From the NCBI GenBank assembly GCA_965249735.1, contig CBDFMS010000022.1, forward strand, positions 248,001 through 312,000: DNA of 64,000 bases, written 5' to 3'. The stretch comes from JANQSS01 sp965249735 (lineage in GTDB: Bacteria > Bacteroidota > Bacteroidia > Chitinophagales > Saprospiraceae). The position numbers were made by a program, and so were the translations under genes. Shown piece by piece: positions 17,727-25,999 of this stretch (the first letter of the stretch is position 1; every line of letters starts with the position of its first letter). The notes beneath the pieces were generated by a model that was not told the origin of the DNA, ran no database searches, and worked only from the letters and a program-made list of their open reading frames with translations.

Positions 17727-20435
17727 TTAGTAGCTTACACCCAGAGCTTTTAATGTTTCGAAATCCAATTGTCCAACAGGAAGACTATTGTCTCGTTGGA
17801 ATTTAATTAAAGCTGCTTTTGTAGCTGCTCCCATTACGTTGTCAACAGGACCTGGATCATAACCTTTATCACGTAAGGCTGCTTGAACTCTTTTCGTCAA
17901 ATCTGCAGTAACAGCGGTGTTACATACAACTTCTCTCCATTCAGTGAATCCACCTTTTTTAACCAATCGTCTCTTCGTAATCGTATTGTACTCAGCTGGA
18001 ATTTCTACGCTTGAAATTGAAGCGGGCTTAACCAATCTTTGGTATGTACGCTCAGAATATTCAGCAGGTATTTGAACCACCTCTGTAGATGCTGGAGTTA
18101 CAAGTTTTTGATAAGTACGTTGTCCGTATTGATCACAGTCATCTGTACCACCATCACCTCCATAGGTAATGAATTCAGTACGTCTGTTTGTTCTACGACC
18201 ACTTGCTGAGTTGTTCGTTGCAATTGGTGACAATTCACCTTTTCCTTCATAACTCAATCTGGAAGCACTGATTCCGGAGTTGGTTAACACATCATAGACT
18301 GCTTTGGCACGTGCTTCTGATAATGTCTGATTGCTCGGAACTGAACCTTGATTATCTGTATGACCAACCAATTTTGCTGTCACTTTTGATTCCGCTTTCA
18401 ACATAGCTTCCAATTTGCCTATCTCTGCATATGAAGCTTGGGTTAAAACTGCAGAACCAGTCTCAAAATTGATGTTTTCAAGAATTACAGATTTGCCACA
18501 AGGCGTTGTTCTGGTAGAAGCAGCACTAGATAGCTTCTGGAATGTACGTTCTGCATATTCAGCAGGAATTTGAATCACTTCTGTAGAAGCTGGTTTGACC
18601 AATCTTCGATATGAACGTTCGCCATATTCTGCAGCTACCTGCACAACTTCAGTTGAAGGTGCAATGCCTTTTCTATATGTACGCTCGCCATACTCAGCAG
18701 GAATTTGAATTACTTCGGTACCAGCTGGTTTGACCAGGCGCTGATATGTACGTTCCCCATATTCTGCAGCAATATCAATTACTTCCGTAGAAGCAGGTGT
18801 TACTAATCGTTGATAAGAACGTTCGCCATATTCTGCAGGAACTTGTATTGTCTCAGTTGTAGCAGCTGTGACCAATTTTCTAAATGATCGTTCGCTGTAT
18901 TCAGCCGGAATCTCGATCGTTTCTGTCGAAGCTGGAGTGACCAATCGCTGGTAAGTACGTTCGCCATATTCTGCAGGAATCGTCACTGTTTCAGACGTTG
19001 CTGGTTTTACTAATTTAGTATAACTCCGTTCTCCGTATTCAGCAGGAATTTGAATTGACTCTGTAGAAGCTGGTTTTACCAATTTTCTATATGTACGTTC
19101 ACCATATTCAGCTGGAATTGTTATTTCTTTCGTACAGTCATCACCATTGTCTGTGTAGCCTGTCGGACAACCTACTCGAACTCTTTTTGATATGGTACGA
19201 TACTGAGCAGGTTCTTCAACCAAACACCAAACTAAACAATCATCAGGATTTGCTGATAAACAGTTTTTGTCGGCACGTTTTTTAACCCATTTGGTACTTG
19301 CAGGTTTTACTTCGATAGTTTCCGTATCAGTTCTGTATTCAGCTGGCACTTTTTCTATTCGAGAAGAAGCTTCTTTTACAAGAACCCGCTCTGTCATTGT
19401 TTCATACTCTGCAGGATTCGAAACGATACGAGAAGAGGCTTCTTTGATAAGCACGCGCTCTGTTAACGTTTCATATTCTGCTGGAATCGTACGGACAACA
19501 GTCGATGCCTCTTTTACCAGTACACGTTCTGTAACCGGCTCATATACCGCAGGTTTTGCAACAATGCGAGAAGAAGCTTCTTTTACAAGTACGCGTTCTG
19601 TCAAGTTTTCGTAGACAGCAGGTTTCATCACGATCTTCGTAGTGGCTGCTTTTGTCAATACTCTTTCAGATACTGTTTCATAAACAGCTGCTTTAGGTAC
19701 AATGCGTGTAGACGATTCTTTCAAAAGCACACGTTCAGTTACAGTTTCATATTCAGCTGGAAATGCTGTGATTCGAGTAGAGGCCTCTTTCAGTAGCACG
19801 CGTTCGGTCATGGTTTCTGTTTCCCCATCGATGGTAATTATTTTTGATTTACCATCAAAACCAAATCTACCGGCACCTTCCCCTGCTCCCGGAGCACCTT
19901 TGGCAACAACGTTCCCTTCGGCAGTAATCGCTCCATTAACAGAAGACTGAGATCCCGCCAATTTAGGAATGATACGTGTTGAGCCATCCTTTAGAAGTAC
20001 GCGCTCAGTCACGGTTTCATATTCAGCTGACATAGGAACAATACGTGTAGAAGCTTGTCTAAGCATCACACGCTCTGATACAGTTTCAAATTGAGCCGAA
20101 ATTGCTGAAAGACCCGGAGTGCCTTCGGCTTTTAAAACGCGCTCTGTCATCGTTTCATAGATTGCAGGCTTTGGAATGATACGTGTTGATGCTTCTTTTA
20201 CAAGCACACGTTCAGTTACGTTTTCATATTCAGCCGGAGCTACAACAGTACGACTGGACAATGGACGGACTAAAATTCTTTCATCAACATCTTCATACTC
20301 GTCAGGTATGAGACACTTGGCGTAGCATTTGCCTGCTTCGCCATTAGGTGGAGTTTCGTTCGGTGTGGGCTGAGCCAAAAGAGCGAAGGCCCCAAATGTG
20401 AAAAAAAGTGTAATTACTAAATGTAAATTCCTCAT
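17727..20435 (-). CDS. Repeat-rich OmpA-family protein with C-terminal peptidoglycan-binding domain
   Basis: 902 residues with a signal peptide (1-21). Most of it is about 25 tandem units of roughly 22 residues in two families. Residues 47-380 carry units like YETVTERVLVKEASTRIV. Residues 440-640 and 768-815 carry units like YGERTYQRLVTPASTEVI, each ending PAEY. A non-repeat Gly-rich insert lies at 159-206. An OmpA-like domain occupies 645-757 (INFETGSAVL, LVGHTDNQGS, GRRTNRRTEF) and sits inside the second array rather than at the end. Residues 843-900 form a PG_binding_1 domain (GYDPGPVDNVMGAATKAALIKFQ). The protein should hold the cell wall at two points, presumably in the periplasm. Repeat function is unknown. 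A -7 box and a strong terminator indicate a single-gene transcript. Confidence 0.9.
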   Translation of the reverse strand: MRNLHLVITLFFTFGAFALLAQPTPNETPPNGEAGKCYAKCLIPDEYEDVDERILVRPLSSRTVVAPAEYENVTERVLVKEASTRIIPKPAIYETMTERVLKAEGTPGLSAISAQFETVSERVMLRQASTRIVPMSAEYETVTERVLLKDGSTRIIPKLAGSQSSVNGAITAEGNVVAKGAPGAGEGAGRFGFDGKSKIITIDGETETMTERVLLKEASTRITAFPAEYETVTERVLLKESSTRIVPKAAVYETVSERVLTKAATTKIVMKPAVYENLTERVLVKEASSRIVAKPAVYEPVTERVLVKEASTVVRTIPAEYETLTERVLIKEASSRIVSNPAEYETMTERVLVKEASSRIEKVPAEYRTDTETIEVKPASTKWVKKRADKNCLSANPDDCLVWCLVEEPAQYRTISKRVRVGCPTGYTDNGDDCTKEITIPAEYGERTYRKLVKPASTESIQIPAEYGERSYTKLVKPATSETVTIPAEYGERTYQRLVTPASTETIEIPAEYSERSFRKLVTAATTETIQVPAEYGERSYQRLVTPASTEVIDIAAEYGERTYQRLVKPAGTEVIQIPAEYGERTYRKGIAPSTEVVQVAAEYGERSYRRLVKPASTEVIQIPAEYAERTFQKLSSAASTRTTPCGKSVILENINFETGSAVLTQASYAEIGKLEAMLKAESKVTAKLVGHTDNQGSVPSNQTLSEARAKAVYDVLTNSGISASRLSYEGKGELSPIATNNSASGRRTNRRTEFITYGGDGGTDDCDQYGQRTYQKLVTPASTEVVQIPAEYSERTYQRLVKPASISSVEIPAEYNTITKRRLVKKGGFTEWREVVCNTAVTADLTKRVQAALRDKGYDPGPVDNVMGAATKAALIKFQRDNSLPVGQLDFETLKALGVSY

Positions 20436-20491
20436 TTAAATTGATTTTACTTGATTAAAAATGTAGGGTACTATAAATAAGTTATAATATT

Positions 20492-20499
20492 CAAATCTA
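20492..20499 (-). promoter_or_regulatory. Probable -7 box of the OmpA repeat-protein gene
   Basis: Minus-strand TAGATTTG matches TAnnTTTG, 56 nt upstream of the ATG and just after the stop of the HD gene (20511). This suggests the repeat protein has its own promoter. Confidence 0.45.
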
Positions 20500-20510
20500 T
20501 CGTTTCATTT

Positions 20511-21683
20511 TCATACTTGTTTCGGGAAACAATAATATCGCGTGAGTTTCTTAGGAATATCCACTTGGGCATTGATTTCTCCATAAGTTCTTAAGTTACC
20601 ACTTTTCATCAATATTTGTATTTCATCTCGGTCAAAAGAATACGTTTTTGGCGAGATTTTTCCGATTCGAACAAGTTTATTGTCCAATGAACTGATATAA
20701 TGACGAATACTCTCTGGAATGTCACTCAATTCTTGCTCCGTTCCTGAAATAAAGGCGAACAAGTGTCGGTTGATCAAACCGTCAGAAACTGTGGATAAAA
20801 CGTGGTCTTGACTGTTGATTTGTGACTTGAGAACACCAATAACGTCGCTATCATCCAACATACCAAAAGCAGCCAATAATTGGTCAGAGTCCATGGTATC
20901 ACTGCTTTTCATAAATTCAATAATTGGTAATTTTGTGTCGATTTCTCCTCGTTTCAACAGATCTCGAAGACGTTCAAAAAACAGTTTTAGCATCTCCTCA
21001 GAAGCCACCACCATCTTGTGATGATAGACTTGGGCGTACATAAGTTTTCTAGCAAGTAGGAACTTTTCTATAGAATTGATTCCTTTTTGTTCTACAACTA
21101 GTCGATCTTCTGATACATTGAGCATGTGAATAATCCGATCATAGCCAATAACGCCTTCAGAAACGCCTGTAAAAAAGGAATCCCTCGCCAAATAGTCCAT
21201 TCGATCCAGATCCAACTCCCCTGAAATAAGCTGATGGAAGAAAGGTCTTTCATATTCGTCCTTGAACATCTGCAGAGCAAGGGAAAGTTTCCCACTGTAT
21301 TGGCTGTTCAACTTTTCCATATACATTTTGGTGATCACTTCGTGGTCCAAGGGTACAAGCAGTCGCTCAAGTGAATGGCTAAAAGGGCCATGCCCTATGT
21401 CATGAAGTAGTAATGCCAGTTGAAGCGCCTCTTCTTCAGCGGCAGAAATTTCAATGCCTTTTTTGCGCAAAACAAACACGGTCTTACCACCGAGGTGATA
21501 GGCACCCAATGCATGATGAAACCTGGTATGGGTTGCTCCCGGATAAACAAGGTTGCTGAATCCTCCCTGTTTAATACGGCGTAAGCGCTGAAACCAGGTG
21601 TGATCGGTAATGGCCATGATTAATCCGGTAGGAATTTCGATGAATCCATAGACCGGATCATTTATAATCTTGATCTTTGTCAT
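20511..21683 (-). CDS. HD-domain phosphohydrolase (dNTPase-like)
   Basis: 390 residues. The metal-binding residues of the HD superfamily are clear: HTRFHHALGAYHL (His56/His57), then LLLHDIGHGPFSHSLE with His94-Asp95, and a later Asp in GELDLDRMDYLARDS. This layout is that of SAMHD1/dGTPase-like proteins, which remove triphosphate from deoxynucleotides, though substrates in this branch are mostly untested. The C-terminal 120 residues are helical and unassigned. It is transcribed divergently from porX across 112 bp. Confidence 0.88.
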   Translation of the reverse strand: MTKIKIINDPVYGFIEIPTGLIMAITDHTWFQRLRRIKQGGFSNLVYPGATHTRFHHALGAYHLGGKTVFVLRKKGIEISAAEEEALQLALLLHDIGHGPFSHSLERLLVPLDHEVITKMYMEKLNSQYSGKLSLALQMFKDEYERPFFHQLISGELDLDRMDYLARDSFFTGVSEGVIGYDRIIHMLNVSEDRLVVEQKGINSIEKFLLARKLMYAQVYHHKMVVASEEMLKLFFERLRDLLKRGEIDTKLPIIEFMKSSDTMDSDQLLAAFGMLDDSDVIGVLKSQINSQDHVLSTVSDGLINRHLFAFISGTEQELSDIPESIRHYISSLDNKLVRIGKISPKTYSFDRDEIQILMKSGNLRTYGEINAQVDIPKKLTRYYCFPKQV

Positions 21684-21795
21684 AGGTATGGTAATAATAG
21701 GAAAATCAAATTCGTTTAACTACATCCCAGGTGCGCATTGTGAAATTAGTTCTTTCTCACCTGAGCACATTCAACAAGAAAACAAAAACCTCTAA

Positions 21796-23352
21796 ATGGC
21801 AGACATTAAAATATTGTGGGCAGACGATGAAATTGATTTGCTCAAACCGCAACTCATCTTTTTAGAACAAAGAGGCTATGTCGTGAGCAAAGTCACAAAC
21901 GGACACGATGCACTCGAAGAAATCGAAACTGATCCCGGCATCGATATCGTATTTCTCGATGAGTCTATGCCGGGATTGACAGGGATCGAGACATTGGAGA
22001 AAATCAAAAAGACCAACCCCAATTTACCTGTCGTGATGATCACCAAAAATGAAACGGAAGACATCATGGAAGAGGCCATCGGTTCTCAAATTGCGGATTA
22101 TCTAATAAAACCGGTAAACCCCAATCAAATCCTTCTTTCACTTAAGAAGATTGTCGACAATTCACGATTGGTTCGAGAGAAAACCAATATGGATTACCAG
22201 AAAGAATTCAGGAATATTCTCATGGATATCAACGACGGGCCTGATTTAAATGGATGGAAAAACATTTACTCGCGTATTATCAATTGGGAGCTGCGGCTCG
22301 ACAACTCGGAAAGCACAGAAATGGGCGACATCTTAACTATGCAAAAAGATCAAGCCAATGTCGATTTTTCCAAGCATGTCAAAAAGAACTATGTCCGCTG
22401 GATAAAGGAACGACCAAATGACCTCGTTTTTTCTGATACACTAATGAAGAAAAAAATATTTCCACATTTAGTTGATGGGCGACCTATGTTCGTTTTTCTT
22501 CTTGATAATTTGAGGTTTGATCAATGGAAAGCCATTGAACCTATCATCACGCGAAATTATCGGGTCGAGGATGAAGATTATTTTATGAGTATCCTGCCAA
22601 CTTCAACCCAATACTCAAGGAATGCCATTTTTTCCGGTATGATGCCGAATGATATTACCAAACACTTCAAAGAATATTGGGTGAGTGAGAATGATGAAGG
22701 CGGCAAGAATAATTTTGAAGACAAGCTCTTATCCAGTCAAGTGGACCGTGTCATTCATCGGGATATTCGGCATAAATATTTTAAAGTCAAAAACATTCAA
22801 CAAGCTCGTGAAATTGACGATAAAATACTTGATTATATGAATCAAGACCTGACGGTCATCGTTTACAACTTCATCGATATGATGTCCCATGCCAGGACCG
22901 AAATGGAAGTGCTCAAAGAATTGGCTGGAGATGAAAAAGCATATCGAAGTTTAACCAGGACCTGGTTTAATAATTCGCCCTTATGGTCGGCTCTTCAAAA
23001 GCTATCCGAAAAAGATATTCAACTGGTAATTACAACTGATCATGGCACCATTCGTGTAAATCAGCCCGCAAAAGTCGTGGGAGACAAACAAACGACGACC
23101 AACTTAAGATATAAAATGGGTCGAAATTTGAAATATGACGACAATGATGTATTGGCCATTCGCGATCCTGAAGAAGTTGGATTGCCGAGCTCGAATATCA
23201 GTTCTTCCTACATCTTTGCGACTGAGGATCGATACTTCCTATATCCTAATAACTATAACTATTACAACAGATATTATAAGGACACTTTCCAACATGGTGG
23301 CATCTCCTTAGAAGAGATGATCTGCCCTATTATACGACTGAAACCAAAATAG
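21796..23352 (+). CDS. porX: PorX: T9SS response regulator with PglZ domain
   Basis: 518 residues. The receiver domain (1-120) has acidic Asp10/Asp11, phospho-acceptor Asp55 in VFLDESMPG and Lys105 in YLIKPV. A linker leads to a PglZ (alkaline-phosphatase-like) effector domain, about 210-515, with FLLDNLRFDQWKAIEP, SILPTSTQYSRNAIFSG, ITTDHGTIR and FQHGGISLEEMICP. PorX is phosphorylated by the PorY kinase and governs T9SS genes in Porphyromonas. Its PglZ part has been reported to cleave oligonucleotides. No sigma factor or porY gene is nearby. It converges with the 143-residue membrane protein gene (12-bp gap). Confidence 0.95.
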   Translation: MADIKILWADDEIDLLKPQLIFLEQRGYVVSKVTNGHDALEEIETDPGIDIVFLDESMPGLTGIETLEKIKKTNPNLPVVMITKNETEDIMEEAIGSQIADYLIKPVNPNQILLSLKKIVDNSRLVREKTNMDYQKEFRNILMDINDGPDLNGWKNIYSRIINWELRLDNSESTEMGDILTMQKDQANVDFSKHVKKNYVRWIKERPNDLVFSDTLMKKKIFPHLVDGRPMFVFLLDNLRFDQWKAIEPIITRNYRVEDEDYFMSILPTSTQYSRNAIFSGMMPNDITKHFKEYWVSENDEGGKNNFEDKLLSSQVDRVIHRDIRHKYFKVKNIQQAREIDDKILDYMNQDLTVIVYNFIDMMSHARTEMEVLKELAGDEKAYRSLTRTWFNNSPLWSALQKLSEKDIQLVITTDHGTIRVNQPAKVVGDKQTTTNLRYKMGRNLKYDDNDVLAIRDPEEVGLPSSNISSSYIFATEDRYFLYPNNYNYYNRYYKDTFQHGGISLEEMICPIIRLKPK

Positions 23353-23364
23353 GAAGTTGCGCCC

Positions 23365-23796
23365 TTATTTATCAAATACATTTCCATAGGAAGTATAGAT
23401 TTTTTCTAAATTATTTTTGTCAATCAATACTGTAATTCGATTGCCAAAGAATGAAGGTGATTTAAATTCTATAATTGCCAATGTCCAAAAGAATAGGTTT
23501 TCCGTTCTAAATTCTTTTACAGAGTCATAGGAATATCGAAATGCTTTTCTGTAATTCGTTATTACGAAATTATCCTCATTACAATCAATGCGTTGAAGCT
23601 GAAATACCGTTTTGTATAAGATCAGTACAATAGCAATATAAAATATCAGGTTCGAATAGCGTATCCATTCAAGCTCATCGAACGGGCCATTTTCAGCGAT
23701 CAAAATAAAGAGGGTAAATAATCCATACAACACCAAGAAGAAAAGTGGAAATACGATTTTATAAAACAAAGTGGCATTGGAAGACAACCTGATCAT
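23365..23796 (-). CDS. Small two-helix membrane protein coupled to tatC
   Basis: 143 residues, no recognised family. Two membrane segments are seen at about 11-33 and 45-63, followed by a soluble beta-rich tail (DCNEDNFVITNYRKAFRYSY, then FKSPSFFGNRITVLI) resembling bacterial PH-like tails. Its ATG overlaps the TGA of tatC by 4 bp, so the two are translationally coupled. A role with the Tat translocase is possible by context only. Confidence 0.6.
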   Translation of the reverse strand: MIRLSSNATLFYKIVFPLFFLVLYGLFTLFILIAENGPFDELEWIRYSNLIFYIAIVLILYKTVFQLQRIDCNEDNFVITNYRKAFRYSYDSVKEFRTENLFFWTLAIIEFKSPSFFGNRITVLIDKNNLEKIYTSYGNVFDK

Positions 23797-24599
23797 ATCT
23801 TCTCCCGTTTTGCCTGAACGCGTTTTGCTATCACAATGCTCACTTCGTACAAAAAGAAAAGTGGAAAAGCGATCAATATTTGTGTAACCATATCAGGTGG
23901 CGTAATAACAGATGCCATAATCAGAATGATGACAATAGAATGTCGGCGATATTTTCGCATTGTTACTGGGCCGACTACACCTAATTTGGCAAGGAAATAT
24001 ACAACGATGGGCAATTCAAAAACGATACCAGCAGGTATCGTAAACATGGTCATGTAATTAATATATGAGGCCAATGTCGGAGCACTGGTGGCCCCAACAT
24101 CATAACTTGATAAAAATGAAATGGCAAATGGACTAATGATGAAATAGCCGAATAATACACCAAACGTAAATAGCAACGAACAAATGAAGACTACGCCCCT
24201 GGTGACCTTTTGTTCTTTTTCGTAGAGTCCAGGTTTTACAAATTTCCAAAATTGCCAAAACACATAAGGAAAAGCTATGATCAGACCCAGCCAAAATGAA
24301 GATTTAAGGTGAACGATAAACTGTTCTCCTAGATCTCTAGTCAAAATTTCGAAATCTTTTGGTTGAAAGCAGAGAAAATCAGAAATCGAACAAATCACCC
24401 GATAGGTTATGAAGTCTCCCCTTTTGGGTGCAAATATCACTTGATTAAAGACAAAATCTTTGGCCATAAATACGCCAATAGCCACCACAATAATGGCTAC
24501 AAACGAACGGAGAATATGCCATCGAAGCGCTTCAAGATGCTCCAAAAACGACATTTCATCGCTCTTCTTTTTGCTTTCTTCTAACTTATCCAATGCCAT
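23793..24599 (-). CDS. tatC: Twin-arginine translocase subunit TatC
   Basis: 268 residues. After a charged N-terminus comes the hallmark MSFLEHLEALRWHILRS, then six predicted membrane helices. The motif FAFPYVFWQFW-like stretch is present as IIAFPYVFWQFWKFVKPGLY. TatC recognises twin-arginine signals and builds the translocase. No tatA or tatB is next to it. The DUF1501 protein of this window is a candidate substrate. Confidence 0.95.
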   Translation of the reverse strand: MALDKLEESKKKSDEMSFLEHLEALRWHILRSFVAIIVVAIGVFMAKDFVFNQVIFAPKRGDFITYRVICSISDFLCFQPKDFEILTRDLGEQFIVHLKSSFWLGLIIAFPYVFWQFWKFVKPGLYEKEQKVTRGVVFICSLLFTFGVLFGYFIISPFAISFLSSYDVGATSAPTLASYINYMTMFTIPAGIVFELPIVVYFLAKLGVVGPVTMRKYRRHSIVIILIMASVITPPDMVTQILIAFPLFFLYEVSIVIAKRVQAKREKI

Positions 24600-24606
24600 A
24601 AGCGGT

Positions 24607-24614
24607 CAAAGGTA
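24607..24614 (-). promoter_or_regulatory. -7-like box directly upstream of tatC
   Basis: Minus-strand TACCTTTG matches TAnnTTTG and ends 7 nt before the tatC ATG, which implies a very short or absent leader if used. The same octamer faces the other way upstream of the antiporter gene. Confidence 0.4.
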
Positions 24615-24678
24615 TTCGTTTTTCTATTTATTGCATGGATTAGACGAATAGTATGTAGGCTCGTTTGATTGGTACGCT

Positions 24679-24686
24679 TACCTTTG
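24679..24686 (+). promoter_or_regulatory. -7-like box directly upstream of the antiporter gene
   Basis: TACCTTTG ends 7 nt before the ATG at 24694, matching the position of the same octamer in front of tatC. A TTTG at 24664-24667 is too close to serve as a normal -33 element. Confidence 0.4.
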
Positions 24687-24693
24687 TGCCCAT

Positions 24694-25611
24694 ATGCTCA
24701 TCCAGACATTAATATTTGGTGTAAGTCTCTTTGTCCTAATAAAAGGATCGGATTGGTTTATTGGTGCAGCTGAACGAATCGGCCTGGCATTGGGTATACC
24801 GGCCTTTATTGTCGGAGTCACCATTGTAGCCTTCGGGACCTCATTGCCCGAACTGGCCACTTCTATTGTGAGTGTATATGAGGGCGAGTCAGATATTGTG
24901 GTTGGGAATGTTGTGGGATCGAATATCACAAACATTCTATTGGTCATTGGAGCCGTTGCATTATTTAGCCGTCGTGTTCCACTGCGCTCCAACATCATGG
25001 ACGTCGACATCCCTATGCTGATATTTTCAGCTTTCTTTCTGTTATTTGTGTTGTATGACAAGCAGGTTAGCCTTGCGGAAAGCCTGTTTTTTTTAGGTGC
25101 TCTGGTCATCTTTTTGATTCATTCATTTAGTGGTAATGATGATGAAGATCTCAAACGCTCAAAAATCAAAATCCGTGATGTGATTTTTTTCATTCTAGGA
25201 GGAGCGGGTGTATACCTTGGCGCCAAGTTCACAATTGAATCACTTATTAATTTAGCAGAACAACTCAATATCGGTTCTGAACTTATAGCGGTCAGTCTCG
25301 TGGCATTAGGAACCTCTTTGCCTGAGGTGGCCGTGAGCATTTCAGCAGCAAAGCGAGGACAGACTGATATTGCCATTGGGAATGTGTTAGGATCCAATAT
25401 TTTCAATACCTATGCAGTCATGGCAATCCCTTCATTTCTAGGAGAACTGGTCATTCCTGAAACGATAACAGATTTCAATTTACCTTTCATGGTGGCTGTT
25501 ACGCTTCTTTTCGGTTTTCTCTGCATTTCGAGACAAATTTCGCGATGGGAAGGTGCGATGCTGCTTTTACTTTATTTTTACTTTTTAATTAATCTAATCA
25601 CACAAGTCTAA
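24694..25611 (+). CDS. Calcium/sodium antiporter (CaCA family, YrbG-like)
   Basis: 305 residues, about ten membrane helices in two inverted halves. Each half has the alpha-repeat: GTSLPELATSIVS with VGNVVGSNITN in the first, and GTSLPEVAVSIS with IGNVLGSNIFN in the second. The acidic residues in GTSLPE bind the cation. Exchanges Na+ for Ca2+ across the inner membrane. The ybaB-like gene follows after 5 bp. Confidence 0.93.
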   Translation: MLIQTLIFGVSLFVLIKGSDWFIGAAERIGLALGIPAFIVGVTIVAFGTSLPELATSIVSVYEGESDIVVGNVVGSNITNILLVIGAVALFSRRVPLRSNIMDVDIPMLIFSAFFLLFVLYDKQVSLAESLFFLGALVIFLIHSFSGNDDEDLKRSKIKIRDVIFFILGGAGVYLGAKFTIESLINLAEQLNIGSELIAVSLVALGTSLPEVAVSISAAKRGQTDIAIGNVLGSNIFNTYAVMAIPSFLGELVIPETITDFNLPFMVAVTLLFGFLCISRQISRWEGAMLLLLYFYFLINLITQV

Positions 25612-25616
25612 AAATC

Positions 25617-25925
25617 ATGTTAGGAGATATGTTTGGAAATCTGGAAGAGCAACAAGCCAAGATGGCCGAACGGCTCGCTCAAATAAAACTGAGTGCCGAA
25701 GCAGGCGAAGGCAGGATACGCATTGATTGTCATGCCGGAGGTTTGGTAGAAAACATTCACATTGACCCCAGCCTTGTCGAAGAGCAGGATGCTGAACAGA
25801 TTGAAGATTTAATGATTATTGCGGTCAATCGTGCTTTTACACTTATCAAAGAAACTGAAGGCAAAGAGGCCAATTCTCTATTAAAAGATATGTTGCCTCC
25901 GGGTATAGGTGGATTGCTTGGCTAA
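25617..25925 (+). CDS. YbaB/EbfC-family nucleoid-associated protein
   Basis: 102 residues, the family size. The family layout is an N-terminal helix (EEQQAKMAERLAQIKL), central strands (GRIRIDCHAGGLVENIHIDPSL) and a C-terminal helix with a Gly/Pro tail. YbaB proteins bind DNA as dimers. The usual dnaX/recR neighbours are absent; instead it follows the antiporter by 5 bp and is probably co-transcribed with it. Confidence 0.85.
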   Translation: MLGDMFGNLEEQQAKMAERLAQIKLSAEAGEGRIRIDCHAGGLVENIHIDPSLVEEQDAEQIEDLMIIAVNRAFTLIKETEGKEANSLLKDMLPPGIGGLLG

Positions 25926-25999
25926 TTCCCTATTTTATTTAAACAAACCAATAGAAATCTCATCCTTATCGTTTAATTGGCAAGATTCAACTACAACTT

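Noticed and set aside
19267..19950. Two long open frames on the plus strand (19267-19614 and 19702-19950) with repetitive Ser/Thr-rich translations
   Set aside because: They are antisense mirrors of the 22-residue repeats in the OmpA-family gene; the repetition comes from the coding strand, and no starts or family features support them.
17727..20435. Repeats considered as a CRISPR or satellite array
   Set aside because: The repeats are in-frame protein repeats with variable codons, no constant spacer structure and no cas genes.
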